Positions 25,657 to 34,345 of a DNA stretch of 64,000 nt are shown here, piece after piece. The position numbers and the translations under genes are program-made. The DNA is from CAZEHS01 sp964424355. Lineage in GTDB: Bacteria; Bacillota; Clostridia; Peptostreptococcales; Acidaminobacteraceae. A model generated the notes under the pieces. That model was given only the letters and a program-made list of their open reading frames with translations. It searched no databases and was not told the origin of the DNA. The DNA lies in NCBI GenBank assembly GCA_964424355.1, contig CAYRIO010000013.1, positions 1 to 64,000 of the forward strand, read 5' to 3'. Each line of letters opens with the position of its first letter. Within the stretch, counting starts at the first letter, position 1.

Positions 25657-28131
25657 TCAGATCATTTGTTTGATAATGGCCGATTTGAGGGCCATCAGAT
25701 AGCGGTAAGACTCCGAATCCACGATGTTCAGCCGTTCTCCAGAGTAAGGGACCAGTGTGTAGTGGTAGCCCCCCTCACACGGCTCCCGCCGAAGAAGGCC
25801 ATTCTCTGTCAAGACCCATAGGCGGACCTCTTCTTTGAGTAGATCCACCGGGTCCTGACTGTCGTCTTCAAAACGGGTGTCATGTAAAATACGGGCTCCC
25901 GTCTGCCGCAGCTCCCGGTATGTTCCTGCCAGAGCGTCCTTTGAGGGCACCAGTTGGTCCAATATCCCTACGGTCCCATCGCCAACAGGTTTATTATATA
26001 AGATTCCCACACTTTTGCAACCAACTTTCCCCCAGGTATAAACCCCGTGGAGCGGCGGCCGTTCCCACAAGAGCAGGGTATCGATCTCTTCAGCCTTCAG
26101 AACCGCAAAATCCGGGTTAATGACAACCGCCTGCAATATTTCGGGGGAACAACCTCCGAAATAGACCGGAATCCGATGAGGCGATTCCGTATCCTGAAGC
26201 TGAGCCATTAGATTCTCAAAGGCCTCCGGAGTCCAGAGAAAAATCCTGAGTGTGCCGGCCCCTTTGTGCCTCTGGATATCCGTAATGCCTGACGGATCCG
26301 CCGCTGGCCAGGAATCGGCGTCCGCAGTCCCCGGTCCGGCTTTGGGCACAAGCGCCAGGGAACTGTATGCCCGCCAATACGAGGCCCAGTACAGGCGGAA
26401 CATTTTCTGATGCGTATAAAGACCCCACTGCCGAATCCGCGCATCCCGCATTTGGAGTTGAAGGGATTCAACGCCGTTGAAGACATTCCGTTCCAATACA
26501 AAAGCCAGATCCACCTGCTGGCCCGGCATGAATCGACCGGGGTTGGGCCAACGAAAACCGATGGCCTCAAAGATACGGTTGCCATCATGGGTGACCAGCT
26601 TCACATGCTCCTGGTTTTTTCCCATCAGGCGCCGCTGGTCAACCGTCAGCCCCTTATAGAGAAAAACCGGCTTGGGGTTTCCTGGTCCGAAGGGCTCCAG
26701 GGTATCCAGATCATCCAGCAGGGAAAACTGAAGTTGTGATGCATCCAAGATGCATTCCGCATGGATGCGGGGGATCAGATCCTCTTCTTTCAAGGCATCC
26801 TGGGCATAGGTGTTCAAAGCGGTGCGCAGAGCGTCGATCTGTTCCTGATCCAGGGTCATGCCTGCCGCCATTTCGTGGCCCCCGAACTTAAGCAGAAGAC
26901 CCTGAGCGGAGCAGAGGGCTTCAAAAAGGTTAAACCCTGCAATGCTCCGGGCGGACCCTTTCGCCATCCCAGCATCTTTATTCAGAAGAATGCAAGGCCT
27001 GTAGTAACGCTCCACAATCCGCGAGGCGACAATCCCGATGACTCCGGGATGCCAGCCTTCTCCTGCAACCACCAGGACCCGCTGACTTTGGTGATCGGGT
27101 TGGCTTTGCAGGGCCTGGATGGCCTCCTCGAATATCTGTTTTTCAATCCGCTGCCGCTCTTCATTCAGGGCGGTCAATTCCTCTGAAAGACCCATCGCCG
27201 CTTCCGGGTCTTCCGTGATTAAAAGCTCCACACCCTTTTGCGGCTGGTCGATACGGCCCGCGGCATTGATCCGCGGCGCCAGCATGAACCCGATCTGTCC
27301 GGTGCTGACCTTTTTCGGATCCACTCCGGCGCTTTTCATCAGGGCGGATGCCCCGGGCACCGGGTATTTTCTGAGGGCTTCGATGCCGTGTTTCACCAAC
27401 ACCCGATTCTCCCCGATCAACGGCACAATATCCGCAACGGTACCCAGAGCGGCAATTTGAAAGAGTTCATGGGCTATTGGTTCCTTCAGGAAGTCCGGGG
27501 CCAGTGCCTGTGCCAGCTTGAATGCAATGCCCACACCGGAAAGGGCTTTTTCCGGGTAGGAACAATCCGCCTGTTTGGGATTGATGACCGCAGCAGCATC
27601 CGGAAGAATTGCCTGAGGCTCATGGTGATCGGTGATGATGACATCCATCCCCAGGCTTCGGGCCTGCTCCACATGGTCCACTGAGGTGATGCCGCAGTCC
27701 ACGCTGATCATCAGATCGCAGCCCATCTCCCGGACGCGTCGAACGCCTGCCTCGCTGATTCCATACCCTTCTTCCAACCGGTCAGGAATATAGTAGGATA
27801 CCGGGTACCCCATCCATTTAAAAAAACGGCAGAGCAGGCTGATAGCCGTGATGCCGTCCACATCATAATCACCGTAGATCCAAATCCGTTGGTTTTTCCC
27901 AATGGCTTCATGGATCCTCTCCGTTGCCGGAAGCATCCCCTTCATGATAAAGGGATCCAACAATTTATCCAGTGTGGGATTTAAAAATGCTTCCACATCT
28001 TCTTTATTCGTCAAACCCCTGCCAACGAGTATTCGGGCAAGAACCTCTGATACCTTCAGATCCTCTGACAGGGACCGGACCAGAGCCTGGTCGGCTTCTC
28101 TTACCCGCCAGATCTTATCAAAGTGTTTCAT
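25657..28131 (-). CDS. recJ: Single-stranded-DNA-specific exonuclease RecJ
   Basis: 824 residues, longer than E. coli RecJ but usual for Bacillota forms with an extra C-terminal region. It has the DHH-family motifs GDYDVDGITA, SVDCGI, TDHHEP and later GGHEMAAGMTL of the DHHA1 domain, then an OB-fold region. RecJ degrades 5' single-stranded ends in recombination and repair. The start ATG overlaps the stop of the LapA-like gene by four bases, with AAGGACACGCT before it. The last 250 residues are less conserved and have no motif I recognise. Confidence 0.94.
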   Translation of the reverse strand: MKHFDKIWRVREADQALVRSLSEDLKVSEVLARILVGRGLTNKEDVEAFLNPTLDKLLDPFIMKGMLPATERIHEAIGKNQRIWIYGDYDVDGITAISLLCRFFKWMGYPVSYYIPDRLEEGYGISEAGVRRVREMGCDLMISVDCGITSVDHVEQARSLGMDVIITDHHEPQAILPDAAAVINPKQADCSYPEKALSGVGIAFKLAQALAPDFLKEPIAHELFQIAALGTVADIVPLIGENRVLVKHGIEALRKYPVPGASALMKSAGVDPKKVSTGQIGFMLAPRINAAGRIDQPQKGVELLITEDPEAAMGLSEELTALNEERQRIEKQIFEEAIQALQSQPDHQSQRVLVVAGEGWHPGVIGIVASRIVERYYRPCILLNKDAGMAKGSARSIAGFNLFEALCSAQGLLLKFGGHEMAAGMTLDQEQIDALRTALNTYAQDALKEEDLIPRIHAECILDASQLQFSLLDDLDTLEPFGPGNPKPVFLYKGLTVDQRRLMGKNQEHVKLVTHDGNRIFEAIGFRWPNPGRFMPGQQVDLAFVLERNVFNGVESLQLQMRDARIRQWGLYTHQKMFRLYWASYWRAYSSLALVPKAGPGTADADSWPAADPSGITDIQRHKGAGTLRIFLWTPEAFENLMAQLQDTESPHRIPVYFGGCSPEILQAVVINPDFAVLKAEEIDTLLLWERPPLHGVYTWGKVGCKSVGILYNKPVGDGTVGILDQLVPSKDALAGTYRELRQTGARILHDTRFEDDSQDPVDLLKEEVRLWVLTENGLLRREPCEGGYHYTLVPYSGERLNIVDSESYRYLMALKSAIIKQMI

Positions 28132-28466
28132 AGCGTGTCCTTGCTCCCCGATGTACTCTCCGATACAGAGGGAGCACTCTCCGCCTTCACGGTATTCAGT
28201 TTGGCACGACAGCTGTCCAGATCCGACTCGGTAAGCTTCAGCTTCTTCTCCAGTTCTCTGATGCGGAGCTTATTCTTGATTCGTGGAACCATATCGACGG
28301 TATATCCCGCAAGTGCCCCAATGAATGCGGAACCCAGGATGACCAGGGCCAAAGACGCGTTATAGCTGCTGAATATCAGATTCACTTTTACTGGTGAGGC
28401 ATTGAGTGCCGCAAATAACGTTACCGCCACTGCAAAGATCAGCCAAATGATGAAATAGAACTGCAT
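28128..28466 (-). CDS. LapA-domain membrane protein
   Basis: 112 residues. Two membrane helices (about 3-22 and 40-60) are followed by a coiled-coil stretch (RIRELEKKLKLTESDLDSCRAKL) and a Ser-rich tail. The ALNASPVKVNLIF segment between the helices matches the LapA/DUF1049 family; in E. coli LapA takes part in LPS regulation, but the role in Bacillota is not known. ATG 28466 follows GAGGAGGAAAACC. It is translationally coupled to recJ. Confidence 0.82.
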   Translation of the reverse strand: MQFYFIIWLIFAVAVTLFAALNASPVKVNLIFSSYNASLALVILGSAFIGALAGYTVDMVPRIKNKLRIRELEKKLKLTESDLDSCRAKLNTVKAESAPSVSESTSGSKDTL

Positions 28467-28496
28467 GGTTTTCCTCCTCATTTTAAGACTGACTCC

Positions 28497-28505
28497 ATTA
28501 TAACA
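28497..28505 (-). promoter_or_regulatory. Extended -10 promoter for the LapA-like/recJ/apt unit
   Basis: TGTTATAAT on the minus strand (TATAAT at 28502-28497 with a TGn extension). No good -35 exists, since that position lies in the secF terminator hairpin. Confidence 0.6.
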
Positions 28506-28539
28506 AAAAAAATAAGAAGGGGCATCTGTGCCCCTTCTT
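28503..28539 (-). terminator. Intrinsic terminator of secF
   Basis: AAGAAGGGGCA and TGCCCCTTCTT form a perfect 11-bp stem with a four-base loop (28514-28539), followed on the minus strand by ATTTTTTTTG. Confidence 0.93.
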
Positions 28540-28553
28540 TTAAATACTGTGAA

Positions 28554-29423
28554 TTAAGCAAGCTGTGTTTTCTGGCGTTTTTTGATAAAGCTCCAGATGG
28601 GACTGGCGATACAGATGGAGGAATAGGTTCCAGCGATAATCCCCACCATCAGCGGGAATGTAAAGTTCTTGATCGACTCCACACCATAGACATACAGCAA
28701 GGCGATGACAATGGTCGTGATACCGGATGTGATCAGGGAACGTCGAAGCGTCTCCATGATACTCAGATCTGCCAGTTCATCATAATTGTTCTTCTTAAGG
28801 AATCTGACATTCTCACGGATTCTGTCGAAGATAACCACGGTGTCCATGACGGAGTAACCGAGAACCGTCAGCACCGCTGCGATGAAGGAGATGTCAATGG
28901 GGATATAGAAGATCGCATAGATTGCCAAAACGATGAACACGTCGTGCAGCAGCGCCACAACCGTTGCAAGTCCGAAAATAATTTCGAATCGGAAGGTGAT
29001 GTACGCTAAAATGCAGATACAGGACGCCAGAATGCCATAAATGGCCTTCATTTCGATTTCCTGGCCCACTGCGGGCCCTAATTGCTCCACGCTTATCAAT
29101 GCTTTCTCATCAAGATTGAAATCCTTCTGGAGAGCGTCGAATACCTTGTTACGGTCCGCATTGACCAAGTTGGTCTTTGTCCGTATGATGATATCTTTTT
29201 TCTCCACGCCGGAGTGGATAATCTCTGGAGCCAGCTTGAATGCTGCGATGGAGTCCTCTACCGCCTGCACTTCAACCACTTTACCCATATGAACCTGCAT
29301 GATGGTACCGCCGGTAAAGTCAATTCCGATGTTCAGGCCACGGCTCAAGCCAAAGACCAGGCCTACCAGGATAATGGCCAGGGACAGCGAAAACCAGATC
29401 TTTCGTTTAGACATGATATGCAT
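28554..29423 (-). CDS. secF: Protein translocase subunit SecF
   Basis: 289 residues with six membrane segments and the family's periplasmic start GLNIGIDFTGGTIMQV. SecF works with SecD and YajC to drive protein export by the SecYEG channel using the proton gradient. Later motifs VLGYSVMDTVVIFDRIRENVR and TSGITTIV match SecF. The ATG at 29423 follows AAGGAGG with eight bases; an internal ATG three codons later is possible. It overlaps the end of secD control signals and is followed by a strong terminator. Confidence 0.95.
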   Translation of the reverse strand: MHIMSKRKIWFSLSLAIILVGLVFGLSRGLNIGIDFTGGTIMQVHMGKVVEVQAVEDSIAAFKLAPEIIHSGVEKKDIIIRTKTNLVNADRNKVFDALQKDFNLDEKALISVEQLGPAVGQEIEMKAIYGILASCICILAYITFRFEIIFGLATVVALLHDVFIVLAIYAIFYIPIDISFIAAVLTVLGYSVMDTVVIFDRIRENVRFLKKNNYDELADLSIMETLRRSLITSGITTIVIALLYVYGVESIKNFTFPLMVGIIAGTYSSICIASPIWSFIKKRQKTQLA

Positions 29424-29426
29424 GGA

Positions 29427-30728
29427 CTAGGCCTCCTTTTTGACGCCGTAGAGCGCTGGATTGTTCAGCTTCTCGAATCCGATCAGTTCGATCATCTGAG
29501 TCCGGGTAACGATGATAGAAGTCATCATGCTGATGACGAGACCGATCATCAAGGTAACAGCAAAACCTTTAATGGGGCCTTCACCGATGAAATACAGCAC
29601 CAGGGCGACAATCATCGTTGTCGTATTGGAGTCGATGACGGTTCGAAGAGCCTTTTGGAAGCCCGAAGTGACTGCCGAACGGACAGATTTCCCATCCCGC
29701 ATATCTTCTTTGATCCGCTCAAAAATAATGACATTGGCATCTATCGCCATCCCGACGGCGAGGACAATCCCCGCGACCCCCGGAAGCGTCAGTGTTGCCC
29801 CCATACCAACCATGCTGAACAGAACCAGGGCTGCGTACAGCACCAGACTCAGACAGGCCACAAAACCCGGCAGACGGTAGTAGAGCGTCATAAAGATGAC
29901 AATCAGCAGGAACCCGATTTTAGAGGCCTTGATTGCGTTGGTCAGGGAATCTTTACCCAAGGTAGGTCCGATGACTGAGGTTTGTACCTCTTTCAAGTCA
30001 GCAGGCAACGCACCACCCCGAATCAGGGCGGCGAGGCCTGAAGCCTCATCGGCGGTAAAGGTTCCGGTGATCTGGGCATTCCCGTCGGGAATCGGTTTGT
30101 CCGCCCGCGGAGCGGTAATGACCTTTCCATCAAGCAAAATAGCTATTTGAAGTCCACCAGCCTGAGCAGCCAGAGTCGTCATTTCACCGAATTTCACACC
30201 GCCCACCTTATCGAACTCCAAGGATACTGCGGGTTTCCCTTGCTGATCTGCTACAAAACGTGAGTTTTGAACATTATCGCCTGTCAGCATCACTTCACCC
30301 ATGGCATAATCGTACTGCATGCCATCTTGTACCATAAACTGTGGGTTCACTAATGCGAACTCCAGCTTTGCGGTTTCGCCGACCTGCTTGATGGCCGCAT
30401 TGGCATCGGCAACGCCGGGCAGTTCGATCCGAACCCGATTTGAACCGCTGACGGTTACTTTAGGCTCTGTGAGGCCCATTTCATTGATCCGCTTTTCCAT
30501 GACTGCACGGACTTGCTCCATCAGTGCTTTGAGCTCAGCTCCGGTCTTGTCTGTTTGAGCTTCATAAACCAAAACAACGCCGCCCTCAATATCCAGACCC
30601 AGTTTCATAGAATCCGCAATTGATTTGACACCAACGCCACCTACAGAGATACCGAATATCGCCGCGTAAGTGATTACTGCAATCATTGCCCAAATGCCGA
30701 TCAGTATTGATAAGTTTTTCCCGCTCAT
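29427..30728 (-). CDS. secD: Protein translocase subunit SecD
   Basis: 433 residues, the short Gram-positive SecD form. An N-terminal membrane helix precedes GLDIEGGVVLVYEAQ, then the extracellular domain with GSNRVRIELPGV, and a six-helix C-terminal block with GMAIDANVIIFERIKEDMRDGKSV. The ATG at 30728 follows AGGGGGCTCGAT. secD and secF are separated by three bases, so they are made together. The upstream gene is a gamma carbonic anhydrase, 11 bases away. Confidence 0.95.
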   Translation of the reverse strand: MSGKNLSILIGIWAMIAVITYAAIFGISVGGVGVKSIADSMKLGLDIEGGVVLVYEAQTDKTGAELKALMEQVRAVMEKRINEMGLTEPKVTVSGSNRVRIELPGVADANAAIKQVGETAKLEFALVNPQFMVQDGMQYDYAMGEVMLTGDNVQNSRFVADQQGKPAVSLEFDKVGGVKFGEMTTLAAQAGGLQIAILLDGKVITAPRADKPIPDGNAQITGTFTADEASGLAALIRGGALPADLKEVQTSVIGPTLGKDSLTNAIKASKIGFLLIVIFMTLYYRLPGFVACLSLVLYAALVLFSMVGMGATLTLPGVAGIVLAVGMAIDANVIIFERIKEDMRDGKSVRSAVTSGFQKALRTVIDSNTTTMIVALVLYFIGEGPIKGFAVTLMIGLVISMMTSIIVTRTQMIELIGFEKLNNPALYGVKKEA

Positions 30729-30739
30729 ATCGAGCCCCC

Positions 30740-31240
30740 TTACCGATGTTTGTCAGCTAAAAGCGCATAGTGTTCCGCGCTTTGCTTCAAACTTCGAATT
30801 TCTGCTTCTGTTAAATCTCTTACGACCTTTGCGGGCGACCCCACCACCAAGCTTCGGGCGGGAACCCTTTTTCCGGGAGGAATCAGCGTTCCTGCTCCGA
30901 TGATCACCTGATCTTCAATCACAGCGCCATTGAGAATGATGGAGCCCATTCCAACCAGCACTTCGTTGCCAATCGCACAGCCGTGAAGGATTGCACTATG
31001 CCCCACCGTAACATGGCTGCCAACACTGCAGGTTTCTGACCCTGTGATATGCATGACACAGTTATCCTGTATATTGGAGTAGGCACCGATGCTAATGTGA
31101 TTATCATCACCCCGTATGACTGCTCCATACCAGATGCTGGCTTTTGAATCTACCTGCACGTGACCGATCACCTGAGCCGATTCCGCGACAAAGGCATCTG
31201 GAGCGATCTGAGGCTGCGCCTCCTGATATTTCAAAATCAT
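30740..31240 (-). CDS. Gamma-class carbonic anhydrase-like hexapeptide protein
   Basis: 166 residues, a left-handed beta-helix made of repeated hexapeptides (I/V-G-x-x-x-x), for example HVQVDSKASIWYGAVIRGDD. Zinc ligands are present: one His in DNCVMHITG and two in GHSAILHG. Such YrdA/CaiE-type proteins include active carbonic anhydrases and proteins of unknown activity. The ATG at 31240 overlaps the stop of scfB by four bases and follows GGAGGAAAGTCC, so it belongs to the SCIFF-secDF unit. Confidence 0.88.
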   Translation of the reverse strand: MILKYQEAQPQIAPDAFVAESAQVIGHVQVDSKASIWYGAVIRGDDNHISIGAYSNIQDNCVMHITGSETCSVGSHVTVGHSAILHGCAIGNEVLVGMGSIILNGAVIEDQVIIGAGTLIPPGKRVPARSLVVGSPAKVVRDLTEAEIRSLKQSAEHYALLADKHR

Positions 31241-32601
31241 GGACTTTCCTCCAACAACCGTTTTGTCTGCAGATATACCGCGCATTCAACCCGCTTTTTT
31301 TCCAACTCGCAGCCAATCCTGTAAGGTTTCAGGACCGTGCCGTTCTCATGCCAGGCGTTGGCATGGCATCCGCCGCTGCAATAGAAACGTGCCCAGCAAT
31401 CCTGACAGTCTTCCTTTGTGAAAACCGTCGCCGCTGCAAATTTGCTGACAATCCCAGTATCGATGGGCTCCTCGGAAAAAACAGACCCCATACAAAAGTC
31501 CGGCATCCCAACAAATTGGTGACAGGGATAGATTTCGCCCTCCGGTGTCACCGCCAGATATTCTGCACCAGCGCCGCAGCCCAACACCCGTTTGATTACA
31601 CAGGGACCACGATTCAAGTCAATCTGGAAATGGAAAAAGTTGAAGCCTTCACCTTTCTCTTCTCTTTCCAACATCGCCTCAGCCAGCGCCTCATATTCAT
31701 TACAGAGCTCCTGGACATCACTATCCTGAAGGGCGTAGGGTTGATCCTTGGGCGCGACCACCGGCTCAACGGAAACCTGATCAAATCCCAGGTCCGCCAA
31801 ATGGAGCACATCCTTTGAAAAGTCCTTGCTGAAGCGGGTAAAGGTTCCCCTTACATAATAGGACTTTCCAGCCCGGGTGGCAACCGCTTCTTTGAATTTT
31901 GGAACAATCTTATCGTAGGTGCCGTCACCGCTGATTGTTTCCCGCATCCGATCGTTGATAGCCTTGCGGCCATCGATGCTGAGGACAAGATTATGCATCT
32001 CTTCATTGATGTAGGCGATTTTTTCAGCATCCAGGAGGACGCCGTTGGTGGTCATCGTGAAGCGGATCACTTTATTGTGCTTTTGCTCCAACGCCCTGCC
32101 GTAAGTGACCAGCCGCTTGACGGTTTCGAAATTCATCAGGGGCTCACCCCCGAAGAAATCCACCTCCAGCTGGCGGCGGTTTCCTGAATTCCTTACCAGG
32201 AAATCCAATGCCTTCACACCGGTTTCGTAGCTCATCAAGGTCCGATGTCCCTCGAAAGCGCCTTGAGCGGCAAAACAGTATTGGCATCGGATATTGCAGT
32301 CGTGGGCTACATGCAGGCACAACGCCTTGATTACCGGGTTATGCCGGCTGAGGCGGTATGCTTCGATCTGGGTATCCTCTGAAAAGAGCTGCCCCAGTCC
32401 GATCAGGGAGTCTATCTCCGCAAAGGCCTCCTGAACCGCCTCTGAATTGAACTGCGCTTTCAGCTCAGCTGCAATTGTGCCTTGGTCAGGATTGGGATAA
32501 TGGTCCAGCAACGCGTATACCAAGGGGTCCACCACGTGGATCGCACCGCTGTTGACGTCCATGACGATATGAAGATCTTTTTGAATAAACTTATGAACCA
32601 T
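31237..32601 (-). CDS. scfB: SCIFF peptide maturase (radical SAM, SPASM domain)
   Basis: 454 residues. The radical-SAM motif is CNIRCQYC near residue 95, and the C-terminal SPASM-type cysteines are in CGAGAEYLAVTPEGEIYPC and CQDCWARFYCSGGC. The N-terminal region (about 1-80) is the peptide-recognition part of this family. SCIFF maturases form thioether bonds from Cys to acceptor residues in the SCIFF peptide. The precursor gene lies just upstream at 32688-32828 with a terminator in between. The ATG at 32601 has a weak ribosome site. Confidence 0.93.
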   Translation of the reverse strand: MVHKFIQKDLHIVMDVNSGAIHVVDPLVYALLDHYPNPDQGTIAAELKAQFNSEAVQEAFAEIDSLIGLGQLFSEDTQIEAYRLSRHNPVIKALCLHVAHDCNIRCQYCFAAQGAFEGHRTLMSYETGVKALDFLVRNSGNRRQLEVDFFGGEPLMNFETVKRLVTYGRALEQKHNKVIRFTMTTNGVLLDAEKIAYINEEMHNLVLSIDGRKAINDRMRETISGDGTYDKIVPKFKEAVATRAGKSYYVRGTFTRFSKDFSKDVLHLADLGFDQVSVEPVVAPKDQPYALQDSDVQELCNEYEALAEAMLEREEKGEGFNFFHFQIDLNRGPCVIKRVLGCGAGAEYLAVTPEGEIYPCHQFVGMPDFCMGSVFSEEPIDTGIVSKFAAATVFTKEDCQDCWARFYCSGGCHANAWHENGTVLKPYRIGCELEKKRVECAVYLQTKRLLEESP

Positions 32602-32655
32602 GATAGCCTGCTTTCCATAATAAATATGAGCGCTTTAAAAGAGCCGGTAACAGTA

Positions 32656-32682
32656 TAAAAAAGCAGCTTGGGCTGCTTTTTT
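32656..32682 (-). terminator. Intrinsic terminator between scfA and scfB
   Basis: AAAAAAGCAGC pairs with GCTGCTTTTTT around TTGG. It ends most scfA transcripts before scfB, giving more precursor than enzyme. It is symmetrical and would also work on the plus strand. Confidence 0.88.
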
Positions 32683-32687
32683 GTTGG

Positions 32688-32828
32688 TTATTTCTTTTCG
32701 CATTCCTGATTAGCGACCGTACAGGACGTTTTGCAGGCGGACTGACAGGATGTCTGACACTCGCCGCAACCGCCATGAACTGCGCTTTCTTTCAAAGAAC
32801 CGCTGCTGATGGTTTTGATATGCTTCAT
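32688..32828 (-). CDS. scfA: SCIFF ribosomal peptide precursor (six cysteines in forty-five residues)
   Basis: 46 residues beginning MKHIKTISSGSLKES and ending ECEKK. The six Cys (residues 21, 24, 28, 32, 36, 43) lie in the spacing of SCIFF peptides, a peptide family almost universal in Clostridia. The product is modified by the adjacent maturase to thioether-bridged forms; its biological role is unknown. The start follows GAGGAGGTGCAACG. It has an extended -10 promoter and its own terminator. It is too short for most ORF calls but clear by sequence and context. Confidence 0.95.
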   Translation of the reverse strand: MKHIKTISSGSLKESAVHGGCGECQTSCQSACKTSCTVANQECEKK

Positions 32829-32859
32829 CGTTGCACCTCCTCGCTTCATTCACGTGATT

Positions 32860-32888
32860 ATTATAGCACAGGCTTTCCCAGGGTTAAA
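32860..32888 (-). promoter_or_regulatory. Promoter of scfA
   Basis: TGCTATAAT on the minus strand (-10 TATAAT at 32865-32860 with TGn extension) and -35 TTTAAC (32888-32883), 17-base spacer. The -35 overlaps the yajC stop codon. Confidence 0.7.
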
Positions 32889-33165
32889 CCTTTTGTTCCG
32901 TTTTCTTCTCATTCAAGCTGCCGACAGCCCATCTTTTCAGGCGGATTGCAGTCTTATCCGAGTTGACTTCCAAGGTGATCTCGTCTTCGCTGACCTTGGT
33001 GATCTTACCCACCATGCCGCCGATGGTTACAACCTCATCCCCAGCGCGCAGCGCATTGCGCATTGCCTGGATTTTCTTCGCCTGCTTGGTTTTCGGATAG
33101 ATCAGAACCATATAAAGCAGTACCAGAAATACAGCGTAGCCAACCATTATCATCGTATTACTCAT
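32884..33165 (-). CDS. yajC: Preprotein translocase subunit YajC
   Basis: 93 residues: one N-terminal membrane helix (MVGYAVFLVLLYMVLIYP) followed by the conserved cytosolic motif AMRNALRAGDEVVTIGGMVGKI. YajC is an accessory of SecDF. I chose ATG 33165 because GGGAGGTG precedes it; the upstream GTG is part of that ribosome site. It lies 55 bases after tgt, as is typical. Confidence 0.93.
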   Translation of the reverse strand: MSNTMIMVGYAVFLVLLYMVLIYPKTKQAKKIQAMRNALRAGDEVVTIGGMVGKITKVSEDEITLEVNSDKTAIRLKRWAVGSLNEKKTEQKV

Positions 33166-33220
33166 AACTTTCACCTCCCTTACATAGGGTATAGTATTCT
33201 ACACGGATTTGCAAAACCCT

Positions 33221-34336
33221 TTACTTCTCGTTATATTTTTCGTAAAAACTTTGGCTGAAGTCCAAAAGGGAGTCGGTTTCAATGGCACTCCTGATTCCGG
33301 ACATCAGGTTTAGCAGGAAGTACAGGTTGTGAGTCGTCAGCAGTCGGGCAGAGAGGATCTCGTCCTCCTTACACAGATGCCGGATATAGGCCTTTGTATA
33401 GTTGGTGCATGTATAACAGGAGCAGTTCGGGTCCAGAGGCGTAAAATCTTCCTCATGCTTCTTGTTCTTAATGACGACCTTTCCCACGCTTGTCAGTGCC
33501 GTCCCGTTCCGGGCAATCCGGGTGGGAAGGACGCAGTCGAACATATCGACTCCCCTGAGGACCCCTTCGATCAAATGGTCCGGGGTCCCGACCCCCATCA
33601 GGTAACGGGGCTTGTCAGCAGGCAGGAGGGGTGTGGTATAATCCAACACTTCGTACATCAGTTCCTTGGGTTCGCCAACGCTGAGTCCGCCAATGGCATA
33701 CCCGGGAAAATCGAGTTCCAGCAGTTCTTTAACACTCTGTTCCCGCAGATCCCTGTACATGCCGCCCTGAATAATTCCGAAAAGTGCCTGTTTTTCTGTA
33801 TTCCAATGGGCTTCCTTGCAGCGGGCCGCCCAACGGGTGGTCCGTTCCAGGGACTTTCTGACGTAGTCATGCTCTGCCGGATAAGGGGCACACTCGTCAA
33901 AGGCCATCATGATATCCGAGCCCAGAGCGGTTTGGATTTCCACCGCTTTTTCCGGAGAGATGAAATGACGGCTGCCATCGTGATGGGACTGGAATGCCAC
34001 TCCCTCCTCGGTGATTTTGCGCAGATCGCCCAGGCTGAACACCTGAAATCCGCCGCTATCCGTCAGGATGGGTCTGTCCCAATGCATGAACTTGTGAAGA
34101 CCGCCAGCCTTGGCAATGAGTTCATGGCCCGGACGCAAAAACAGATGGTAGGTATTGCTGAGAATGATCTGTGAGCCGATCTCCTTCAGTTCCTCCGGAG
34201 TCATGGCCTTAACCGTGGCCTTCGTGCCCACCGGCATGAAGATGGGGGTCTCTATGATGCCGTGGGGGGTATGGATCCGCCCGCGACGGGCGCCTGTCTG
34301 TTTGCAGGTGTGAAGCAGTTCATATCTGATCGCCAT
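33221..34336 (-). CDS. tgt: tRNA-guanine transglycosylase
   Basis: 371 residues. The catalytic region DSGGFQVFSLG, the second Asp in DCVLPTRIARNGTA, and the zinc site CSCYTCTNYTKAYIRHLCK are intact. The enzyme exchanges guanine 34 for preQ1 in tRNAs with GUN anticodons, the step before QueA. The ATG at 34336 follows AAGGAGAAAAA. It lies nine bases after queA, so the two queuosine genes are cotranscribed. Confidence 0.96.
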   Translation of the reverse strand: MAIRYELLHTCKQTGARRGRIHTPHGIIETPIFMPVGTKATVKAMTPEELKEIGSQIILSNTYHLFLRPGHELIAKAGGLHKFMHWDRPILTDSGGFQVFSLGDLRKITEEGVAFQSHHDGSRHFISPEKAVEIQTALGSDIMMAFDECAPYPAEHDYVRKSLERTTRWAARCKEAHWNTEKQALFGIIQGGMYRDLREQSVKELLELDFPGYAIGGLSVGEPKELMYEVLDYTTPLLPADKPRYLMGVGTPDHLIEGVLRGVDMFDCVLPTRIARNGTALTSVGKVVIKNKKHEEDFTPLDPNCSCYTCTNYTKAYIRHLCKEDEILSARLLTTHNLYFLLNLMSGIRSAIETDSLLDFSQSFYEKYNEK

Positions 34337-34345
34337 TTTTTCTCC

